Shown in pieces: positions 1 through 10,419 of a stretch of 64,000 bases of DNA; positions within the stretch are counted from its first letter, which is position 1, and each line of letters starts with the position of its first letter. This stretch comes from Clavibacter michiganensis subsp. tessellarius (lineage in GTDB: Bacteria > Actinomycetota > Actinomycetes > Actinomycetales > Microbacteriaceae), in the NCBI RefSeq assembly GCF_021922985.1, contig NZ_CP040788.1, positions 1,116,001 through 1,180,000 on the forward strand, read 5' to 3'. Under the pieces are notes generated by a model. The model did no database searches. It saw nothing but the letters and a program-made list of their open reading frames with translations, and was not told where the DNA came from. Position numbers and translations under genes: made by a program.

Positions 1-1858
1 TGGCGCGGTCGACCTCGTCGCACATCGCGTCGATGCGCTTCTGCATGGCGAGCGGGCCGTCGTCGACGCGGTACAGGCCGCTGACGATCGTGGTGGTGCG
101 GCTGCCCGGCCGGTGGTCGATGTGGATGACCTTCGCGAGCTCGTCGTTGTCGATCACCGGGAAGTCGAGCACGACCTGCTCGGCGTGCTCGGGCCCGGCG
201 TCGAGGAGGTTCCGCTGCGGGCCGAGGCCGAGGCGGAGGCTGGTGACGACCTCCTCCCGGATGGAGTCGAGCGGCGGGTTCGTGACCTGCGCGAACTGCT
301 GCGTGAAGTAGTCGAAGAGCAGGCGCGGCCGCTGCGAGAGCACGGCGATGGGGGTGTCGGAGCCCATGGCGCCGAGGGGCTCGGCGCCGACCTTCGCCAT
401 GGGCATGAGCAGCATCCGCACCTCCTCCTCCGTGTAGCCGAAGGTGCGCTGGCGCCGGACCACCGAGGCGGGCGTGTGCACGATGTGCTCCCGCTCGGGG
501 AGGTCGGCGAGGTGGATCCGGTTGCGGAGCCACTCCCCCCACGGCGCGCTGGCCGCGAGCTCGGACTTGATCTCGTCGTCCTCGATGATGCGGCCGGCGT
601 CGGTGTCGACGAGGAACATCTTGCCGGGGCGCAGGCGGCCCTTCCGCGCGATGCGCGCGGGGTCGATCTCGAGCACGCCGATCTCGCTGCCGAGCACGAC
701 GAGGCCGTCGTGCGTCACGAGGTAGCGGCCCGGGCGCAGGCCGTTGCGGTCGAGGGTGGCGCCGACGAGCGTGCCGTCGGTGAACGTGAGCGCGGCCGGG
801 CCGTCCCACGGCTCCATGACCATGGAGTGGTACTCGTAGAAGTCGCGGCGGACCGGGTCGATGTCGGTCTGCTTCTCCCACGCCTCGGGGACCATCATCA
901 TCATCGCGTGCGGCAGGCTGCGGCCGCTGAGGCTGAGGAGCTCGAGCACCTCGTCGAACGACGCGGAGTCGCTCGCGCCCGGCGTGACGATGGGCAGGAG
1001 GGGCGACAGGTCGCCGAGCAGCTCCGACTCGAGCTGGGACTGGCGGGCGCGCATCCAGTTGCGGTTGCCCGCGACGGTGTTGATCTCGCCGTTGTGCGCC
1101 ATCATCCGCAGCGGCTGCGCGAGCGGCCACGAGGGGAACGTGTTGGTGGAGTACCGGGAGTGCACGATGGCGAGCTTGGAGGCGAAGCGCTCGTCGGAGA
1201 GGTCCGGGTAGAAGGGCTCCAGCTGGAGCGTCGTGACCATGCCCTTGTAGACGAGCGTGCGCGAGGACAGCGAGATGAAGTACGCGCCGAGCTCCCGCTC
1301 CGCGCGCTTGCGCAGACGGAAGGCGAGGCGGTCGAGGGCGAGGCCCTCGGGGCGGTCCGCGGCGTCCGCGGGCGCGTCGGCGGTGAGGAAGAGCTGGCGG
1401 AACGCGGGCATCGCCTTGCGTGCCAGGTTGCCGAGGTGCGACGGGTCGACGGGCACCTCGCGCCAGCCGAGCACGCGCAGGCGCTCGGACGCGGCGATGC
1501 GCTCGATGCCGGCCTGCAGCTCCTCGCGCTCGGCGTCGTCGACGGGCAGGAAGGCCATGCCGACCGCGTACTCCCCCATCGGCGGCAGTTCGAAGCCCAC
1601 GACGCCGCGGAGGAACGCGTCGGGGATCTGCGTCATGAGGCCCGCGCCGTCGCCGGTGCCGGCGTCGGAGCCGATGGCGCCGCGGTGCTCGAGGTTCCGG
1701 AGCGCGCCGAGGGCGTTGACGATGATGTCGTGGCCGGGCGTGCCGCGGAGCGTGGCCACCATGGCCAGCCCGCAGGCGTCCTTCTCGAACGCCGGGTCGT
1801 ACAGGCCCTGCTTCGCGGGGAACGCGCCGCCGGGAGGGGAGGTGGAGGAGAACGCCAT
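1..1858 (-). CDS. gltB: Glutamate synthase large subunit, N-terminal part (3' end outside window)
   Basis: This is the ammonia-producing half of glutamate synthase, which turns glutamine and 2-oxoglutarate into two glutamates using NADPH. About 619 residues are visible; the gene runs off the window edge, so the FMN and iron-sulfur parts are missing. Residues 27-34 (DACGLAMV) hold Cys29, the expected N-terminal nucleophile of a class II glutamine amidotransferase after propeptide removal; the acidic GSDAGTGDGAG segment follows. The ATG is preceded by AGGA with 8 nt spacing. It lies downstream of lgt behind a probable terminator, so it likely has its own promoter. gltD would be expected just outside the window. 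Confidence 0.95.
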   Translation of the reverse strand, partial: MAFSSTSPPGGAFPAKQGLYDPAFEKDACGLAMVATLRGTPGHDIIVNALGALRNLEHRGAIGSDAGTGDGAGLMTQIPDAFLRGVVGFELPPMGEYAVGMAFLPVDDAEREELQAGIERIAASERLRVLGWREVPVDPSHLGNLARKAMPAFRQLFLTADAPADAADRPEGLALDRLAFRLRKRAERELGAYFISLSSRTLVYKGMVTTLQLEPFYPDLSDERFASKLAIVHSRYSTNTFPSWPLAQPLRMMAHNGEINTVAGNRNWMRARQSQLESELLGDLSPLLPIVTPGASDSASFDEVLELLSLSGRSLPHAMMMMVPEAWEKQTDIDPVRRDFYEYHSMVMEPWDGPAALTFTDGTLVGATLDRNGLRPGRYLVTHDGLVVLGSEIGVLEIDPARIARKGRLRPGKMFLVDTDAGRIIEDDEIKSELAASAPWGEWLRNRIHLADLPEREHIVHTPASVVRRQRTFGYTEEEVRMLLMPMAKVGAEPLGAMGSDTPIAVLSQRPRLLFDYFTQQFAQVTNPPLDSIREEVVTSLRLGLGPQRNLLDAGPEHAEQVVLDFPVIDNDELAKVIHIDHRPGSRTTTIVSGLYRVDDGPLAMQKRIDAMCDEVDRA

Positions 1859-1910
1859 GGGAACCGTCCTAGATGCACTGCGGAGGGACGTCGCTGGCCC
1901 TGTGGTGGGG

Positions 1911-1933
1911 ACCGCCTCGCGGGAGGAGGCGGT
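1911..1933 (-). terminator. Probable terminator of the his-trp-lgt transcript
   Basis: A perfect 8-bp inverted repeat (ACCGCCTC / GAGGCGGT) with a 7-nt loop lies 26 nt downstream of the lgt stop and upstream of gltB. There is no T tract, which is common in high-GC actinobacteria. Confidence 0.5.
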
Positions 1934-1959
1934 GACCGCGGGGGTGCCCGCGCTGGGGA

Positions 1960-2979
1960 CTAGGCGCGTCCGCTTGTGGCGGGGAGAGCGTGGGAGTCCG
2001 ACCCGGTGGATGCCCGCTCGGCGTCGCCGTCGGTGAAATCCGATTCCGTGTACACCGATGCTACCTCGCCGTCGCGGCCCGCCTTCGCGCGCGCGCTTAC
2101 GTCATCCGGGGTGCGGCCGGGCAGGTACGGGCTCGGCTCGCTGCCGACGTGCCGCCGGGTCTGCACGAGGAACAGCACGAGACCGATCGCGACGGCGATG
2201 AAGGCCGCCCACACGTTGGTGCGGATGCCGAGGATGATCTCGCTCGGATCGATGCGGATGGACTCGAAGACCATGCGCCCGAGCCCGTACCACATGAGGT
2301 ACACGGCGAGGCCGCGGCCCCACTGCAGGCGCACGGCGCGGCCCAGCAGCATGATGAACAGCGCGCCCGCGACGTTCCAGACGATCTCGTACAGGAACGT
2401 GGGGTGGAAGAGCGTGCCGGCGGGGAGGCCCGCGGGGAAGGCGGCGTTGGTCGCGTCGACCTCGAGGCCCCAGGGCAGCGTGGTCGGGGTGCCGAACAGC
2501 TCCTGGTTGAAGTAGTTGCCCATGCGGCCGGCGGCCTGCGCGAGCAGGAGGCCGGGCGCCAGCGCGTCGGCGAAGGTCCAGAAGCGGACGCCCGTCCACT
2601 TGGAGCCGAGCCACACGCCCACGGCGCCGCCGAGGAGCGCGCCGAAGATGGCGATGCCGCCCTCCCAGACGTAGAGCACGCGCCACAGGTTCGCACCCTC
2701 GTAGAAGTAGTCGCCCGGGTGCGTGAGCACGTGGAACGCGCGGGCGCCGACGATGCCGAGCACGAGCGCGCACAGCGTGAAGTCGATGACCGTGCCCGAC
2801 TCCACGCCGCGCGCCACGAGGCGGCGGTTGGTGAGGAAGGCCGCGATGAGGATGCCGACGAGGATGCACACGGCGTACGCGTGGATCACGAAGGTGAGCG
2901 GGAGGTCCACGCCGAGGCCCTGGAGCCACGCCGTGACGTCGAACCGGGTGTCGGACGGATCCGGGCTGGGGATGCTCAT
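1960..2979 (-). CDS. lgt: Prolipoprotein diacylglyceryl transferase
   Basis: This inner-membrane enzyme moves diacylglycerol from phosphatidylglycerol to the lipobox cysteine of prolipoproteins. The 339-residue product has several membrane segments and the Lgt signature GRMGNYFNQELFG at residues 151-163, plus GARAFHV near 78 and HPTFLYE near 192. The last 55 or so residues are a hydrophilic cytoplasmic tail rich in D, S, A and R. I chose ATG at 2979, starting MSIPSPD; the frame stays open upstream but that extension is Arg-rich and not Lgt-like. It follows trpA by 71 nt, an order common in this family. The SsuA lipoprotein at 32334-33389 is one likely substrate. Confidence 0.96.
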   Translation of the reverse strand: MSIPSPDPSDTRFDVTAWLQGLGVDLPLTFVIHAYAVCILVGILIAAFLTNRRLVARGVESGTVIDFTLCALVLGIVGARAFHVLTHPGDYFYEGANLWRVLYVWEGGIAIFGALLGGAVGVWLGSKWTGVRFWTFADALAPGLLLAQAAGRMGNYFNQELFGTPTTLPWGLEVDATNAAFPAGLPAGTLFHPTFLYEIVWNVAGALFIMLLGRAVRLQWGRGLAVYLMWYGLGRMVFESIRIDPSEIILGIRTNVWAAFIAVAIGLVLFLVQTRRHVGSEPSPYLPGRTPDDVSARAKAGRDGEVASVYTESDFTDGDAERASTGSDSHALPATSGRA

Positions 2980-3050
2980 CGGGACGAACAACGGATGGCG
3001 CTCACTTTCGCAGGGGGGTCGGCGGGCGCGGCGGGACCGCGGGCCGGGGG

Positions 3051-3863
3051 CTACTGTAGCGCGGTTCCGCGCGCGAGATCCGCCGCGGCGCGGGCGACGC
3101 CGGGCACCCCGCCGTCGGCCAGCGCCGCCACGAGGGCGGATCCGACGATGGCGCCGTCGGCGTAGTCGAGGACCTCGCGGACCTGGTCGCCCGTGGAGAT
3201 GCCGATGCCGACGCACGCGCTCGTGGAGCCGGCGTCGCGCAGGCGCGCGACGAGCCCGCGGGCCGCCTGGTCGACGTCCTGGCGTGCGCCCGTGATCCCC
3301 ATGGTGGAGACGGCGTACACGAAGCCGCGGCTGCGCTCGACGGCCTGGTGCAGGCGCGCCTCGCTCGAGGACGGGGCCGCCAGGAACACGCGGTCGAGGC
3401 CCGTGCGCTCGGAGGCGGCGAGCCAGTCGGCGCCCTCGTCGGGGATGAGGTCGGGCGTGATGAGGCCGGCCCCGCCCGCCGCGACGATGTCGTCGGCGAA
3501 GCGCTCGACCCCGTACTGCACGACCGGGTTCCAGTACGTCATGAGGAGGACCGGCGCGTCCACGCGCTGCGTGATGGCGTGGAGCGCGTCGAAGCCGTCG
3601 CGGAGGCGGAAGCCCTGGGCGAGCGCGGTCTGGGTGGCGCGCTGGATGACGGGGCCGTCCATGACCGGATCGCTGTAGGGCAGGCCGAGCTCGATGACGT
3701 CGACGCCGTTCTCGACGAGGGCGACGGCCGCCTCGATGCTCGTGGCGACGTCCGGGAATCCGACGGGCAGGTAGCCGACGAGCGCGCCGGACCCCTGCTC
3801 GCGGCGGAGGGCGATGGCCCGCTCGACCGGGCTGGCGACGGGCGGCGCCGCGTGGGCCGTCAC
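3051..3863 (-). CDS. trpA: Tryptophan synthase alpha subunit
   Basis: TrpA cleaves indole-3-glycerol phosphate to indole and glyceraldehyde 3-phosphate and passes indole to TrpB. The 270-residue TIM barrel has the catalytic [14 protein letters not shown] motif, with Glu58 and Asp69 at the positions of Glu49 and Asp60 of the enterobacterial enzyme. The start is GTG at 3863, whose GTGA overlaps the trpB stop codon, so the two subunits are probably translationally coupled. An open frame runs upstream through trpB, but that is the high-GC shadow of trpB. Confidence 0.97.
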   Translation of the reverse strand: MTAHAAPPVASPVERAIALRREQGSGALVGYLPVGFPDVATSIEAAVALVENGVDVIELGLPYSDPVMDGPVIQRATQTALAQGFRLRDGFDALHAITQRVDAPVLLMTYWNPVVQYGVERFADDIVAAGGAGLITPDLIPDEGADWLAASERTGLDRVFLAAPSSSEARLHQAVERSRGFVYAVSTMGITGARQDVDQAARGLVARLRDAGSTSACVGIGISTGDQVREVLDYADGAIVGSALVAALADGGVPGVARAAADLARGTALQ

Positions 3864-5074
3864 GACTGCTCCGCCCCGGCGTCGATGAGGTCGAAGTAGG
3901 CCCCGGCCGTCTCCATGTCCTTGTCGCCGCGACCGCTCAGGTTGATGAGGATGATCGCGTCCGGGCCCAGCTCCTTGCCGAGCTCGAGCGCGCCCGCGAG
4001 CGCGTGCGCGGACTCGATGGCGGGGATGATGCCCTCCGTGCGGCTGAGCAGGCGGAGCGCGCTCATGGCCTGGTCGTCCGTGACGGGACGGTAGGTGGCG
4101 CGGCCGAGGTCCGACAGCCACGAGTGCTCGGGACCGACGCCCGGATAGTCGAGTCCCGCGGAGATCGAGTGCGAGTCGATGGTCTGCCCGTCCTCGTCCT
4201 GGAGGAGGTAGCTGCGGGCGCCGTGCAGCATGCCCGGCCGGCCCTTGGTGATGGTGGCCGCGGTGCGCGGGGTCTCCGCGCCGTCGCCGCCGGCCTCGAA
4301 CCCGTAGAGGGCCACGTCGGCGTCGTCGAGGAAGGCGTGGAAGATGCCGATGGCGTTGGATCCGCCGCCCACGCACGCGGCGACGGCGTCGGGCAGCCGG
4401 CCGGTGAGCGCGAGGACCTGCTCGCGCGCCTCCTCGCCGATGACCTTCTGCAGGTCGCGGACCATGGCCGGGAACGGATGCGGTCCCGCGACCGTGCCGA
4501 AGACGTAGTTCGTGGTCTCGACGTTGGTGACCCAGTCGCGCATGGCGTCGTTGATGGCGTCCTTGAGGGTGCGGGAGCCGGAGCGGACGGGCACGACCTC
4601 GGCGCCGAGCAGGCGCATCCGGGCCACGTTGAGCGCCTGGCGCTCGGTGTCGACCTCGCCCATGTAGATGACGCAGTCGAGCCCGAAGAGCGCCGCCGCG
4701 GTCGCGGTGGCGACGCCGTGCTGGCCGGCGCCCGTCTCCGCGATGATGCGCTTCTTGCCGATCTTCTTCGTGAGCAGCGCCTGGCCGAGCACGTTGTTGA
4801 TCTTGTGGGAGCCGGTGTGGTTGAGGTCCTCGCGCTTGAGGATGATGCGGGCGCCGCCGGCGTGCTCGGCGAAGCGCGGCACCTCGGTGATGAGGGACGG
4901 CCGGCCGGTGTACGTGCGGTGCAGCTCCTGGAGCTCCGCGATGAAGGCCGGGTCGACCTTCAGCTCCTCCCACGCCTCCGCGAGCTCGTCGAGCGCGGCC
5001 ACGAGCGACTCGGGGACGTACCGCCCGCCGAAGTCGCCGAAGTACGGGCCGGTCGCGCTGCGGAGGTCCGTCAC
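3860..5074 (-). CDS. trpB: Tryptophan synthase beta subunit
   Basis: TrpB is the pyridoxal-phosphate enzyme that condenses indole with serine to give tryptophan. The 404-residue product shows the PLP-lysine region [11 protein letters not shown] with Lys91, and the phosphate-binding glycine stretch [10 protein letters not shown]. The start is GTG at 5074, overlapping the trpC stop as GTGA; the stop overlaps the trpA start in the same way. Length and both ends match the family. Confidence 0.98.
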   Translation of the reverse strand: MTDLRSATGPYFGDFGGRYVPESLVAALDELAEAWEELKVDPAFIAELQELHRTYTGRPSLITEVPRFAEHAGGARIILKREDLNHTGSHKINNVLGQALLTKKIGKKRIIAETGAGQHGVATATAAALFGLDCVIYMGEVDTERQALNVARMRLLGAEVVPVRSGSRTLKDAINDAMRDWVTNVETTNYVFGTVAGPHPFPAMVRDLQKVIGEEAREQVLALTGRLPDAVAACVGGGSNAIGIFHAFLDDADVALYGFEAGGDGAETPRTAATITKGRPGMLHGARSYLLQDEDGQTIDSHSISAGLDYPGVGPEHSWLSDLGRATYRPVTDDQAMSALRLLSRTEGIIPAIESAHALAGALELGKELGPDAIILINLSGRGDKDMETAGAYFDLIDAGAEQS

Positions 5075-5847
5075 GGGCGCGCCTCCAGGAACTCCGTCAG
5101 GGTGCGGACGGGATCGCCGGTGACGAGCGCCTCGCCCACCAGCACGACGTCGGCCCCGGAGCGGCGGTAGTGCGCCACGTCGTCGGCGGTCTTCACCGCG
5201 GACTCGGCGATGCGGATGACGCCGGACGGGATGGAGTCGGCCAGCGAGCCGAACAGGTCGCGGTCGAGCTCGAAGGTGGTGAGGTTGCGGGCGTTGACGC
5301 CGACGACCTGGGCGCCGAGGTCGAGGGCGCGCGACACCTCCTCGGCGGAGTGGGTCTCGACGAGCGCGGTCATGCCGAGCTCGTTGACGAGCGCGTGCAG
5401 CTCGACGAGCGTCTTCTGGTCGAGCGCGGCGACGATGAGGAGCACGAGGTCGGCGCCGGACGCGCGGGCCTCGAGCACCTGGTACGCCTCGCCGATGAAG
5501 TCCTTGCGGAGCACGGGGATGGAGACCGTGTCGCGGACCTGCTCGAGGTCGTGCAGGGAGCCGCCGAACTTGCGGCCCTCGGTGAGCACGCTGATGGCGC
5601 TGGCGCCGCCGGTCTCGTAGCGGGACGCGAGGAGCGCGGGATCGGGGATCTCGGCGAGGGCGCCGCGCGAGGGGCTCGAGCGCTTGACCTCGGCGATGAT
5701 CTTGACGCGGTCGGCCGGCGCGAGCGCGCTGAGGACGTCGAGCGCGGCGGGCCGGGCGAGGGCCGCGGCCTCCACCTCGGCGAGCGGGCGGGTCTCGCGG
5801 CGCGTGGCCGCGTCCTCCAGGGCGCCGGCGAGCAGGTCGCCGAGCAT
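5071..5847 (-). CDS. trpC: Indole-3-glycerol phosphate synthase
   Basis: TrpC closes the indole ring, converting carboxyphenylamino-deoxyribulose phosphate to indole-3-glycerol phosphate. The 258-residue protein has the [13 protein letters not shown] motif around residues 49-61 with the catalytic lysine, and the later [12 protein letters not shown] segment. It starts with ATG at 5847, which overlaps the stop of the upstream HGxxPAAW gene by one base (TGATG). trpF and trpD are not in the window. Confidence 0.97.
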   Translation of the reverse strand: MLGDLLAGALEDAATRRETRPLAEVEAAALARPAALDVLSALAPADRVKIIAEVKRSSPSRGALAEIPDPALLASRYETGGASAISVLTEGRKFGGSLHDLEQVRDTVSIPVLRKDFIGEAYQVLEARASGADLVLLIVAALDQKTLVELHALVNELGMTALVETHSAEEVSRALDLGAQVVGVNARNLTTFELDRDLFGSLADSIPSGVIRIAESAVKTADDVAHYRRSGADVVLVGEALVTGDPVRTLTEFLEARP

Positions 5848-6083
5848 CAAGAGTGCGCCTTCGTGGGCGAGGTGCGGTGCCCGTCGACGCCGTAGCCCAT
5901 CTTCTTCATGATGCCGCCGACGGCGAAGCCGACCAGGACCAGGCCCGCGGAGGCCCACACGACGGGCGCGAGGGAGAACCAGAAGGCGATGGTGCCCACG
6001 GCGAAGCCGATGAGCGCGATGACGACCGCCGTCCAGGCCGCCGGCGAGTTGCCGTGGCCGGTGTCTGCTGACTCTGTGGACAT
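5847..6083 (-). CDS. HGxxPAAW-family small membrane protein
   Basis: This 78-residue protein has two predicted membrane helices (about 18-36 and 40-58). The signature HGNSPAAW at residues 10-17 sits just before the first helix and matches the actinobacterial HGxxPAAW family, which I remember as DUF6704. Its function is unknown. Members are usually found between trpE and trpC, as here, so a role linked to tryptophan synthesis or transport is plausible but unproven. It is joined to trpC by a 1-nt overlap and lies 42 nt after trpM. Confidence 0.85.
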   Translation of the reverse strand: MSTESADTGHGNSPAAWTAVVIALIGFAVGTIAFWFSLAPVVWASAGLVLVGFAVGGIMKKMGYGVDGHRTSPTKAHS

Positions 6084-6125
6084 GCGTGCTCCTCCTGGGT
6101 CGTGCGGGTGGGATCGGGGTCGAGT

Positions 6126-6782
6126 CTACCGTGCGGCGTCGGGGCGGCCGTCGGCCTGGGGAGCGTCCTCGGCCGGGTCGCCGGCCTCGCGGCGGGTGGG
6201 GTCGGCGCCGCCGCTCAGGCTGTCCCAGGCGGCCACCGGGTCCTCGGTGGGGACGATGCGGCGGGCCGGCGCGTCGGCGGCCGCGTCGTAGCGCGAGCGG
6301 CCCGTGGGCCAGCGCGGGCCCGTGATCGCGACGAGCACGCCGGTGAGCGCCGACGCGATGCCGGCCACCAGGGTCACCGGACCCCAGGGCGTGGTGGTCC
6401 AGCCGACGACGAGGTCGGCGACGGGCGCGGATCCGGCGACGCCCGTGACGGTCGTGACCGCTCCCTCGCCGGCCTGCACGGGACCGGAGACCGCGGCGAG
6501 GGCCGTGACGGCGACCGTGGCGCCGATGAGGACCTGCAGGATCCCGAGCACCACGCGCAGCGCCCGGCCGGCGATCGCGAGCGCCCCGGCGAGGGCGAGG
6601 CTCGACAGCGCGAGGGCGCTGAGCGCGGGCGCCGCGACGCTCCCCGCGACCGGGACGAGCGCGGGCGCCTGGCCGCCGATGCGGAGCGTCGACCAGTCCT
6701 GCGACCAGCCGAGGAACGTGGCCGCGCTGGTGGCCAGGACGAGCAGGAGGGCGAGGGACTTCGTGCGGCGGGTGACGCGCAT
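6126..6782 (-). CDS. Trp biosynthesis-associated membrane protein
   Basis: This 218-residue protein has four predicted membrane helices (about 9-26, 48-71, 76-98 and 133-154) and a hydrophilic C-terminal tail of about 55 residues rich in D, A and R. It matches by position and layout the Trp operon-associated membrane family of Actinobacteria (TIGR02234-like), whose function is not known. It starts at ATG 6782, overlapping the trpE stop by one base (TGATG). Confidence 0.85.
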   Translation of the reverse strand: MRVTRRTKSLALLLVLATSAATFLGWSQDWSTLRIGGQAPALVPVAGSVAAPALSALALSSLALAGALAIAGRALRVVLGILQVLIGATVAVTALAAVSGPVQAGEGAVTTVTGVAGSAPVADLVVGWTTTPWGPVTLVAGIASALTGVLVAITGPRWPTGRSRYDAAADAPARRIVPTEDPVAAWDSLSGGADPTRREAGDPAEDAPQADGRPDAAR

Positions 6783-8338
6783 CAGCGCACGCGCCGCATG
6801 GCCTCGGCGACCGCGACCGCGCGCAGCGGCGCCGCCGCCTTGTTCTGCGACTCGAGGTACTCCGCGTCGGGGTCGGAGTCGGCGACCATGCCGCCGCCGG
6901 CCTGCACGTGGGCGACGCCGTCCACGATGGTGGCGGTGCGGATCGCGATGGCGAGGTCGGCGTCGCCCGCGAAGTCGAAGTAGCCCACCACTCCCCCGTA
7001 GACGCCGCGCTGCGCGGGCTCGAGCTCGTCGATGATCTGCAGCGCGCGCGGCTTGGGCGCCCCCGAGAGGGTGCCGGCCGGGAAGGTGGCGCGGAAGACG
7101 TCGATGCTCGAGACGCCGGGCCGGAGCGTGCCCTCGACCGAGCTGACGAGGTGCATGATGTGGCTGAACCGCTCGACGCGCATGAACTCGGTGACCTCGA
7201 CGGATCCGGGGGCGCACGCCTTGAGCATGTCGTTGCGCGCGAGGTCCACCAGCATGAGGTGCTCGGCGCGCTCCTTCGGGTCGGCGAGGAGCGACTCCTC
7301 GTGGGCGACGTCCTCCTCCACGGTCCCGCCACGCGGACGCGAGCCCGCGATGGGGTGCATGTAGACGTGGTCGTCGGTGACGGTGACGAGCGCCTCGGGC
7401 GAGGATCCGACGATGGAGTACGGCTTCCCGTCGGCGTCCTCGAGCGTGAGCAGGTACATGTAGGGGCTCGGGTTGAGCACGCGCAGGATGCGGTAGACGT
7501 CGATCGGCTCGGCCGTGGTCGGCTGGTCGAAGCGCTGCGAGACCACGACCTGGAACACGTCGCCCTCGTGGATGTGGTGCTTGCTGCGCGCGATGGCCTC
7601 GTGGAAGTCCGCGGGCTGCGTGCGGAGCGTGGGCGACGGCTGCGCCTGCAGGTCGACGTCGGCGAGGAAGGTCTCGGCGGGGCGGGCGAGGTCGGCCTGC
7701 ATGCGGTCGAGGCGCGCCTGCGCGTCCGCCCACATGGCGTCCTCGTCGTCGACGCCGTCGTTGAGGGCGGTGGCGACGAGCGTGACGGTTCCGCGGCGGT
7801 GGTCGAGGACGGCGAGCTCGGAGACGAAGCTCAGGGCCTGGCCGGGCACGGGCACCTCGGCCGGCGGACGGTCCGGCAGGCGCTCGATCTGGCGCACGGC
7901 CTCCCAGCCGATGAAGCCCACGAGGCCGCCGGTGAGGGGCGGCAGGCCCGGGATGCGCGGGGTCTCCCAGCGCGCGTAGAGCGCGGCGAGGGCGGCGAGC
8001 GGGCCGTCGGGCGCGTCGTCGCCGAGGGCGCGCCGCGCGTCGACGCCGTAGTCGAGCCAGCAGGCCTCGTCGCCCTGCTGCGTGAGCACGCCGAAGGACG
8101 AGACGCCGACGAACGAGAACCTCGTCCAGATGCCGCCCTGGCCGGCGGACTCGAGCAGGAAGCTGCCGGGGCGTCCGGCGGTGAGCTTGCGGTGCACGCC
8201 CACGGGGGTCTCGCCGTCCGCGAAGACCTCGCGGAGCACGGGGATCACGCGGTGGTCGGCGGCGAGGGCGCGGAAGCCGTCGCGCGTGGTGGTGCCGGGC
8301 GCTGCGGCGGATGCGCCGGGGCGCGGGGTCTCGCTCAT
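6782..8338 (-). CDS. trpE: Anthranilate synthase component I
   Basis: TrpE makes anthranilate from chorismate, using ammonia from a separate glutaminase (TrpG, not in the window). The 518-residue protein has the LLES element at residues 61-64, the known site for tryptophan feedback inhibition in this family, so inhibition is probably kept. Chorismate-binding motifs IAGSRPRG and [10 protein letters not shown] are present. The start ATG overlaps the hisI stop by 4 nt (ATGA). There is therefore no room for a trp leader or attenuator: trpE must be transcribed at least partly from the his promoter. Confidence 0.97.
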   Translation of the reverse strand: MSETPRPGASAAAPGTTTRDGFRALAADHRVIPVLREVFADGETPVGVHRKLTAGRPGSFLLESAGQGGIWTRFSFVGVSSFGVLTQQGDEACWLDYGVDARRALGDDAPDGPLAALAALYARWETPRIPGLPPLTGGLVGFIGWEAVRQIERLPDRPPAEVPVPGQALSFVSELAVLDHRRGTVTLVATALNDGVDDEDAMWADAQARLDRMQADLARPAETFLADVDLQAQPSPTLRTQPADFHEAIARSKHHIHEGDVFQVVVSQRFDQPTTAEPIDVYRILRVLNPSPYMYLLTLEDADGKPYSIVGSSPEALVTVTDDHVYMHPIAGSRPRGGTVEEDVAHEESLLADPKERAEHLMLVDLARNDMLKACAPGSVEVTEFMRVERFSHIMHLVSSVEGTLRPGVSSIDVFRATFPAGTLSGAPKPRALQIIDELEPAQRGVYGGVVGYFDFAGDADLAIAIRTATIVDGVAHVQAGGGMVADSDPDAEYLESQNKAAAPLRAVAVAEAMRRVR

Positions 8339-8733
8339 GGGGTGGGCCCTTCGTCGGCGGCGGGGCGCGCGCCCGGGACGGGGTGGAGGTGGTCCGCGTC
8401 GAAGCAGGTGCGCGTGCCGGTGTGGCAGGCCACTCCTACCTGGTCGACCTGGACGAGGACCGTGTCGCCGTCGCAGTCGAGCGCCGCGTCGCGCACGTAC
8501 TGGGCGTGCCCGGAGGTGTCGCCCTTCCGCCAGTACTCGCTCCGGGAGCGGGACCAGAAGGTGACGCGGCCGGTGGTGAGCGTGCGGCGGAGCGCCTCGC
8601 GGTCCATGTAGCCGAGCATGAGCACCTCGCGCGTGTCGTGCTGCTGGATCACCGCGGGCAGCAGCCCGTCGTCGGCGAAGGAGGCGCGGGCCAGGATCCC
8701 GTCGACGTCCGGGCTCGCGGCGGGCCCGCTCAT
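8335..8733 (-). CDS. hisI: Phosphoribosyl-AMP cyclohydrolase
   Basis: HisI opens the purine ring of phosphoribosyl-AMP in step three of histidine synthesis. The 132-residue single-domain form contains [19 protein letters not shown] and the zinc and magnesium ligand region (DCDGDTVL, then [11 protein letters not shown] with two cysteines). The pyrophosphohydrolase step is done by the separate hisE in this cluster. It overlaps hisF and trpE by 4 nt each. Confidence 0.97.
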   Translation of the reverse strand: MSGPAASPDVDGILARASFADDGLLPAVIQQHDTREVLMLGYMDREALRRTLTTGRVTFWSRSRSEYWRKGDTSGHAQYVRDAALDCDGDTVLVQVDQVGVACHTGTRTCFDADHLHPVPGARPAADEGPTP

Positions 8734-9530
8734 CGCCTGACCACCCGTCCGGCGTCGGCGAGGGCGCCCTTGACGTCGCCGATGGTGAACCGGCGGGAGT
8801 GGAAGACGCTCGCGGCGAGCACGGCGTCGGCGCCGGCCTCGATCGCGGGCGCGAAGTGGTCGAGCTCGCCCGCGCCGCCCGAGGCGATCACCGGCACGCG
8901 GCTCGCGGCGCGCATCGCGGCGACGAGCTCGAGGTCGAAGCCGTCGCGCGTGCCGTCGGCGTCGATGGAGTTGACGAGCAGCTCGCCGGCGCCGCGCTCC
9001 ACGGCCTCGCGGGCCCAGGCGACGGCGTCGATGGTCGTGCGCGTGCGGCCGCCGTGCGTCGTGACCACGAAGCCGGACGCGGTGTCGCCGCGGGTCACGT
9101 CGAGCGAGAGGACGCAGACCTGCGCGCCGAACCGGTCGGCGATCTCGCCCACGAGGTCGGGCCGGGCGATGGCCGCGCTGTTGACGCCGATCTTGTCGGC
9201 GCCGCTCGCGAGGAGCCGCGCCACGTCGTCGGCGCTGCGCACTCCCCCGCCGACCGTCAGCGGGATGAAGACCTGCTCGGCGGTCGCGCTCACGACGTCG
9301 TACATCGTGGAGCGGTCCTCGACCGTGGCCGTGACGTCGAGGAACGTGAGCTCGTCGGCGCCCTGCTCGTAGTAGAGGCGCGCGAGCTCGACGGGGTCGC
9401 CCGCGTCCTGCAGGTCGAGGAAGTTGACGCCCTTGACGACGCGGCCGGCGGCCACGTCGAGGCAGGGGATCACGCGGACGGCGAGGTCGCCGGAGGACGG
9501 GGACCCGGGCACGGGGCGATCGGCGGCCAC
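8730..9530 (-). CDS. hisF: Imidazole glycerol phosphate synthase cyclase subunit
   Basis: HisF uses ammonia from HisH to close the imidazole ring. The 266-residue barrel has [15 protein letters not shown] with catalytic Asp25, and the second catalytic region [12 protein letters not shown] at 9530 starts one base after the hisG stop. About 14 extra residues precede the usual [10 protein letters not shown] start, so initiation slightly further in cannot be excluded. HisH and HisA are not in the window. Confidence 0.96.
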   Translation of the reverse strand: MAADRPVPGSPSSGDLAVRVIPCLDVAAGRVVKGVNFLDLQDAGDPVELARLYYEQGADELTFLDVTATVEDRSTMYDVVSATAEQVFIPLTVGGGVRSADDVARLLASGADKIGVNSAAIARPDLVGEIADRFGAQVCVLSLDVTRGDTASGFVVTTHGGRTRTTIDAVAWAREAVERGAGELLVNSIDADGTRDGFDLELVAAMRAASRVPVIASGGAGELDHFAPAIEAGADAVLAASVFHSRRFTIGDVKGALADAGRVVRR

Positions 9531-9531
9531 G

Positions 9532-10371
9532 TCAGATCCGGGCGGCGTGGATGGGGCTGACCAGGATCGCGCGCGCGCCGACCTCGTGCAGCCGGTCCAT
9601 GATCTGGTTCGTGTCGTCGCGCGGCACCATCGAGCGCACGGCGACCCACGCGGGATCCTGCAGCGGCGAGATGGTGGGCGACTCGATGCCGGGGGTGATG
9701 GCCGTGGCGGCGTCGAGCAGGTCGAGCGGCACGTCGTAGTCCATGAGCACGTAGCGGCGCGCGACGAGCACGCCCTCGAGGCGGCGGAGGAGCGTGGCGG
9801 CGCCGGGCTTCTCCTCGGCGCCCGAGATGAGCACGGCGGTGGAGCGGAGGATCACCGGGCCGAAGATCTCGAGGCCGGCCTTGCGGAGCGTGGTGCCCGT
9901 CTCGACGACGTCGGCGATGGCATCCGCGACGCCGAGCTGGATGGCGGACTCCACGGCGCCATCGAGGCGGATGAGCTGCGCCTCCACGCCGTGCTCGCGC
10001 AGGAACCCGCCCACGAGGACGGGGTAGCTGGTGGCGATGCGCACCCCGGCGAGGTCGGCCAGGTCGGAGAACCGGCCGACGGGGCCCGCGAAGCGGAACG
10101 TGGATCCCGCGAAGCCGAGCTCCGCGGTCTCCGCCGCCTCGGACGCGGAGTCGATGAGGAGGTCGCGGCCGGTGATGCCGACGTCGAGCGCGCCGGATCC
10201 CACGTAGGTCGCGATGTCGCGGGGGCGGAGGTAGAAGAACTCGACGTCGTTGCGCGCGTCGAGGACGTAGAGCTCCTTGGGGTCACGCCGGCCGGCGTAC
10301 CCGGCCTCGGCGAGCATCTGGGCGGCGGTCTCGGCGAGCGAGCCCTTGTTGGGCACGGCGACACGGAGCAT
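9532..10371 (-). CDS. hisG: ATP phosphoribosyltransferase, long form
   Basis: HisG catalyses the first, committed step of histidine synthesis from ATP and PRPP. At 279 residues it is the long form, with a C-terminal regulatory domain that allows histidine feedback without HisZ. The start [12 protein letters not shown] (ATG 10371) matches family starts; an in-frame GTG three codons upstream (10380) is possible. The PRPP-binding region lies near residues 140-160. A 48-nt gap separates it from hisE. Confidence 0.96.
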   Translation of the reverse strand: MLRVAVPNKGSLAETAAQMLAEAGYAGRRDPKELYVLDARNDVEFFYLRPRDIATYVGSGALDVGITGRDLLIDSASEAAETAELGFAGSTFRFAGPVGRFSDLADLAGVRIATSYPVLVGGFLREHGVEAQLIRLDGAVESAIQLGVADAIADVVETGTTLRKAGLEIFGPVILRSTAVLISGAEEKPGAATLLRRLEGVLVARRYVLMDYDVPLDLLDAATAITPGIESPTISPLQDPAWVAVRSMVPRDDTNQIMDRLHEVGARAILVSPIHAARI

Positions 10372-10419
10372 GGGGATCACTTCTTCCGATGGAGGGGACG
10401 ACGCGGGTGACGGGGCGCG

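Noticed and set aside
113..1963. A 616-codon plus-strand open frame at the window start
   Set aside because: It is antisense to gltB and rich in R, E, G and V as usual for shadows; no motif is seen.
2980..3216. Upstream extension of lgt
   Set aside because: The added residues are Arg-rich and overlap trpA; Lgt proteins start near MSIPSPD.
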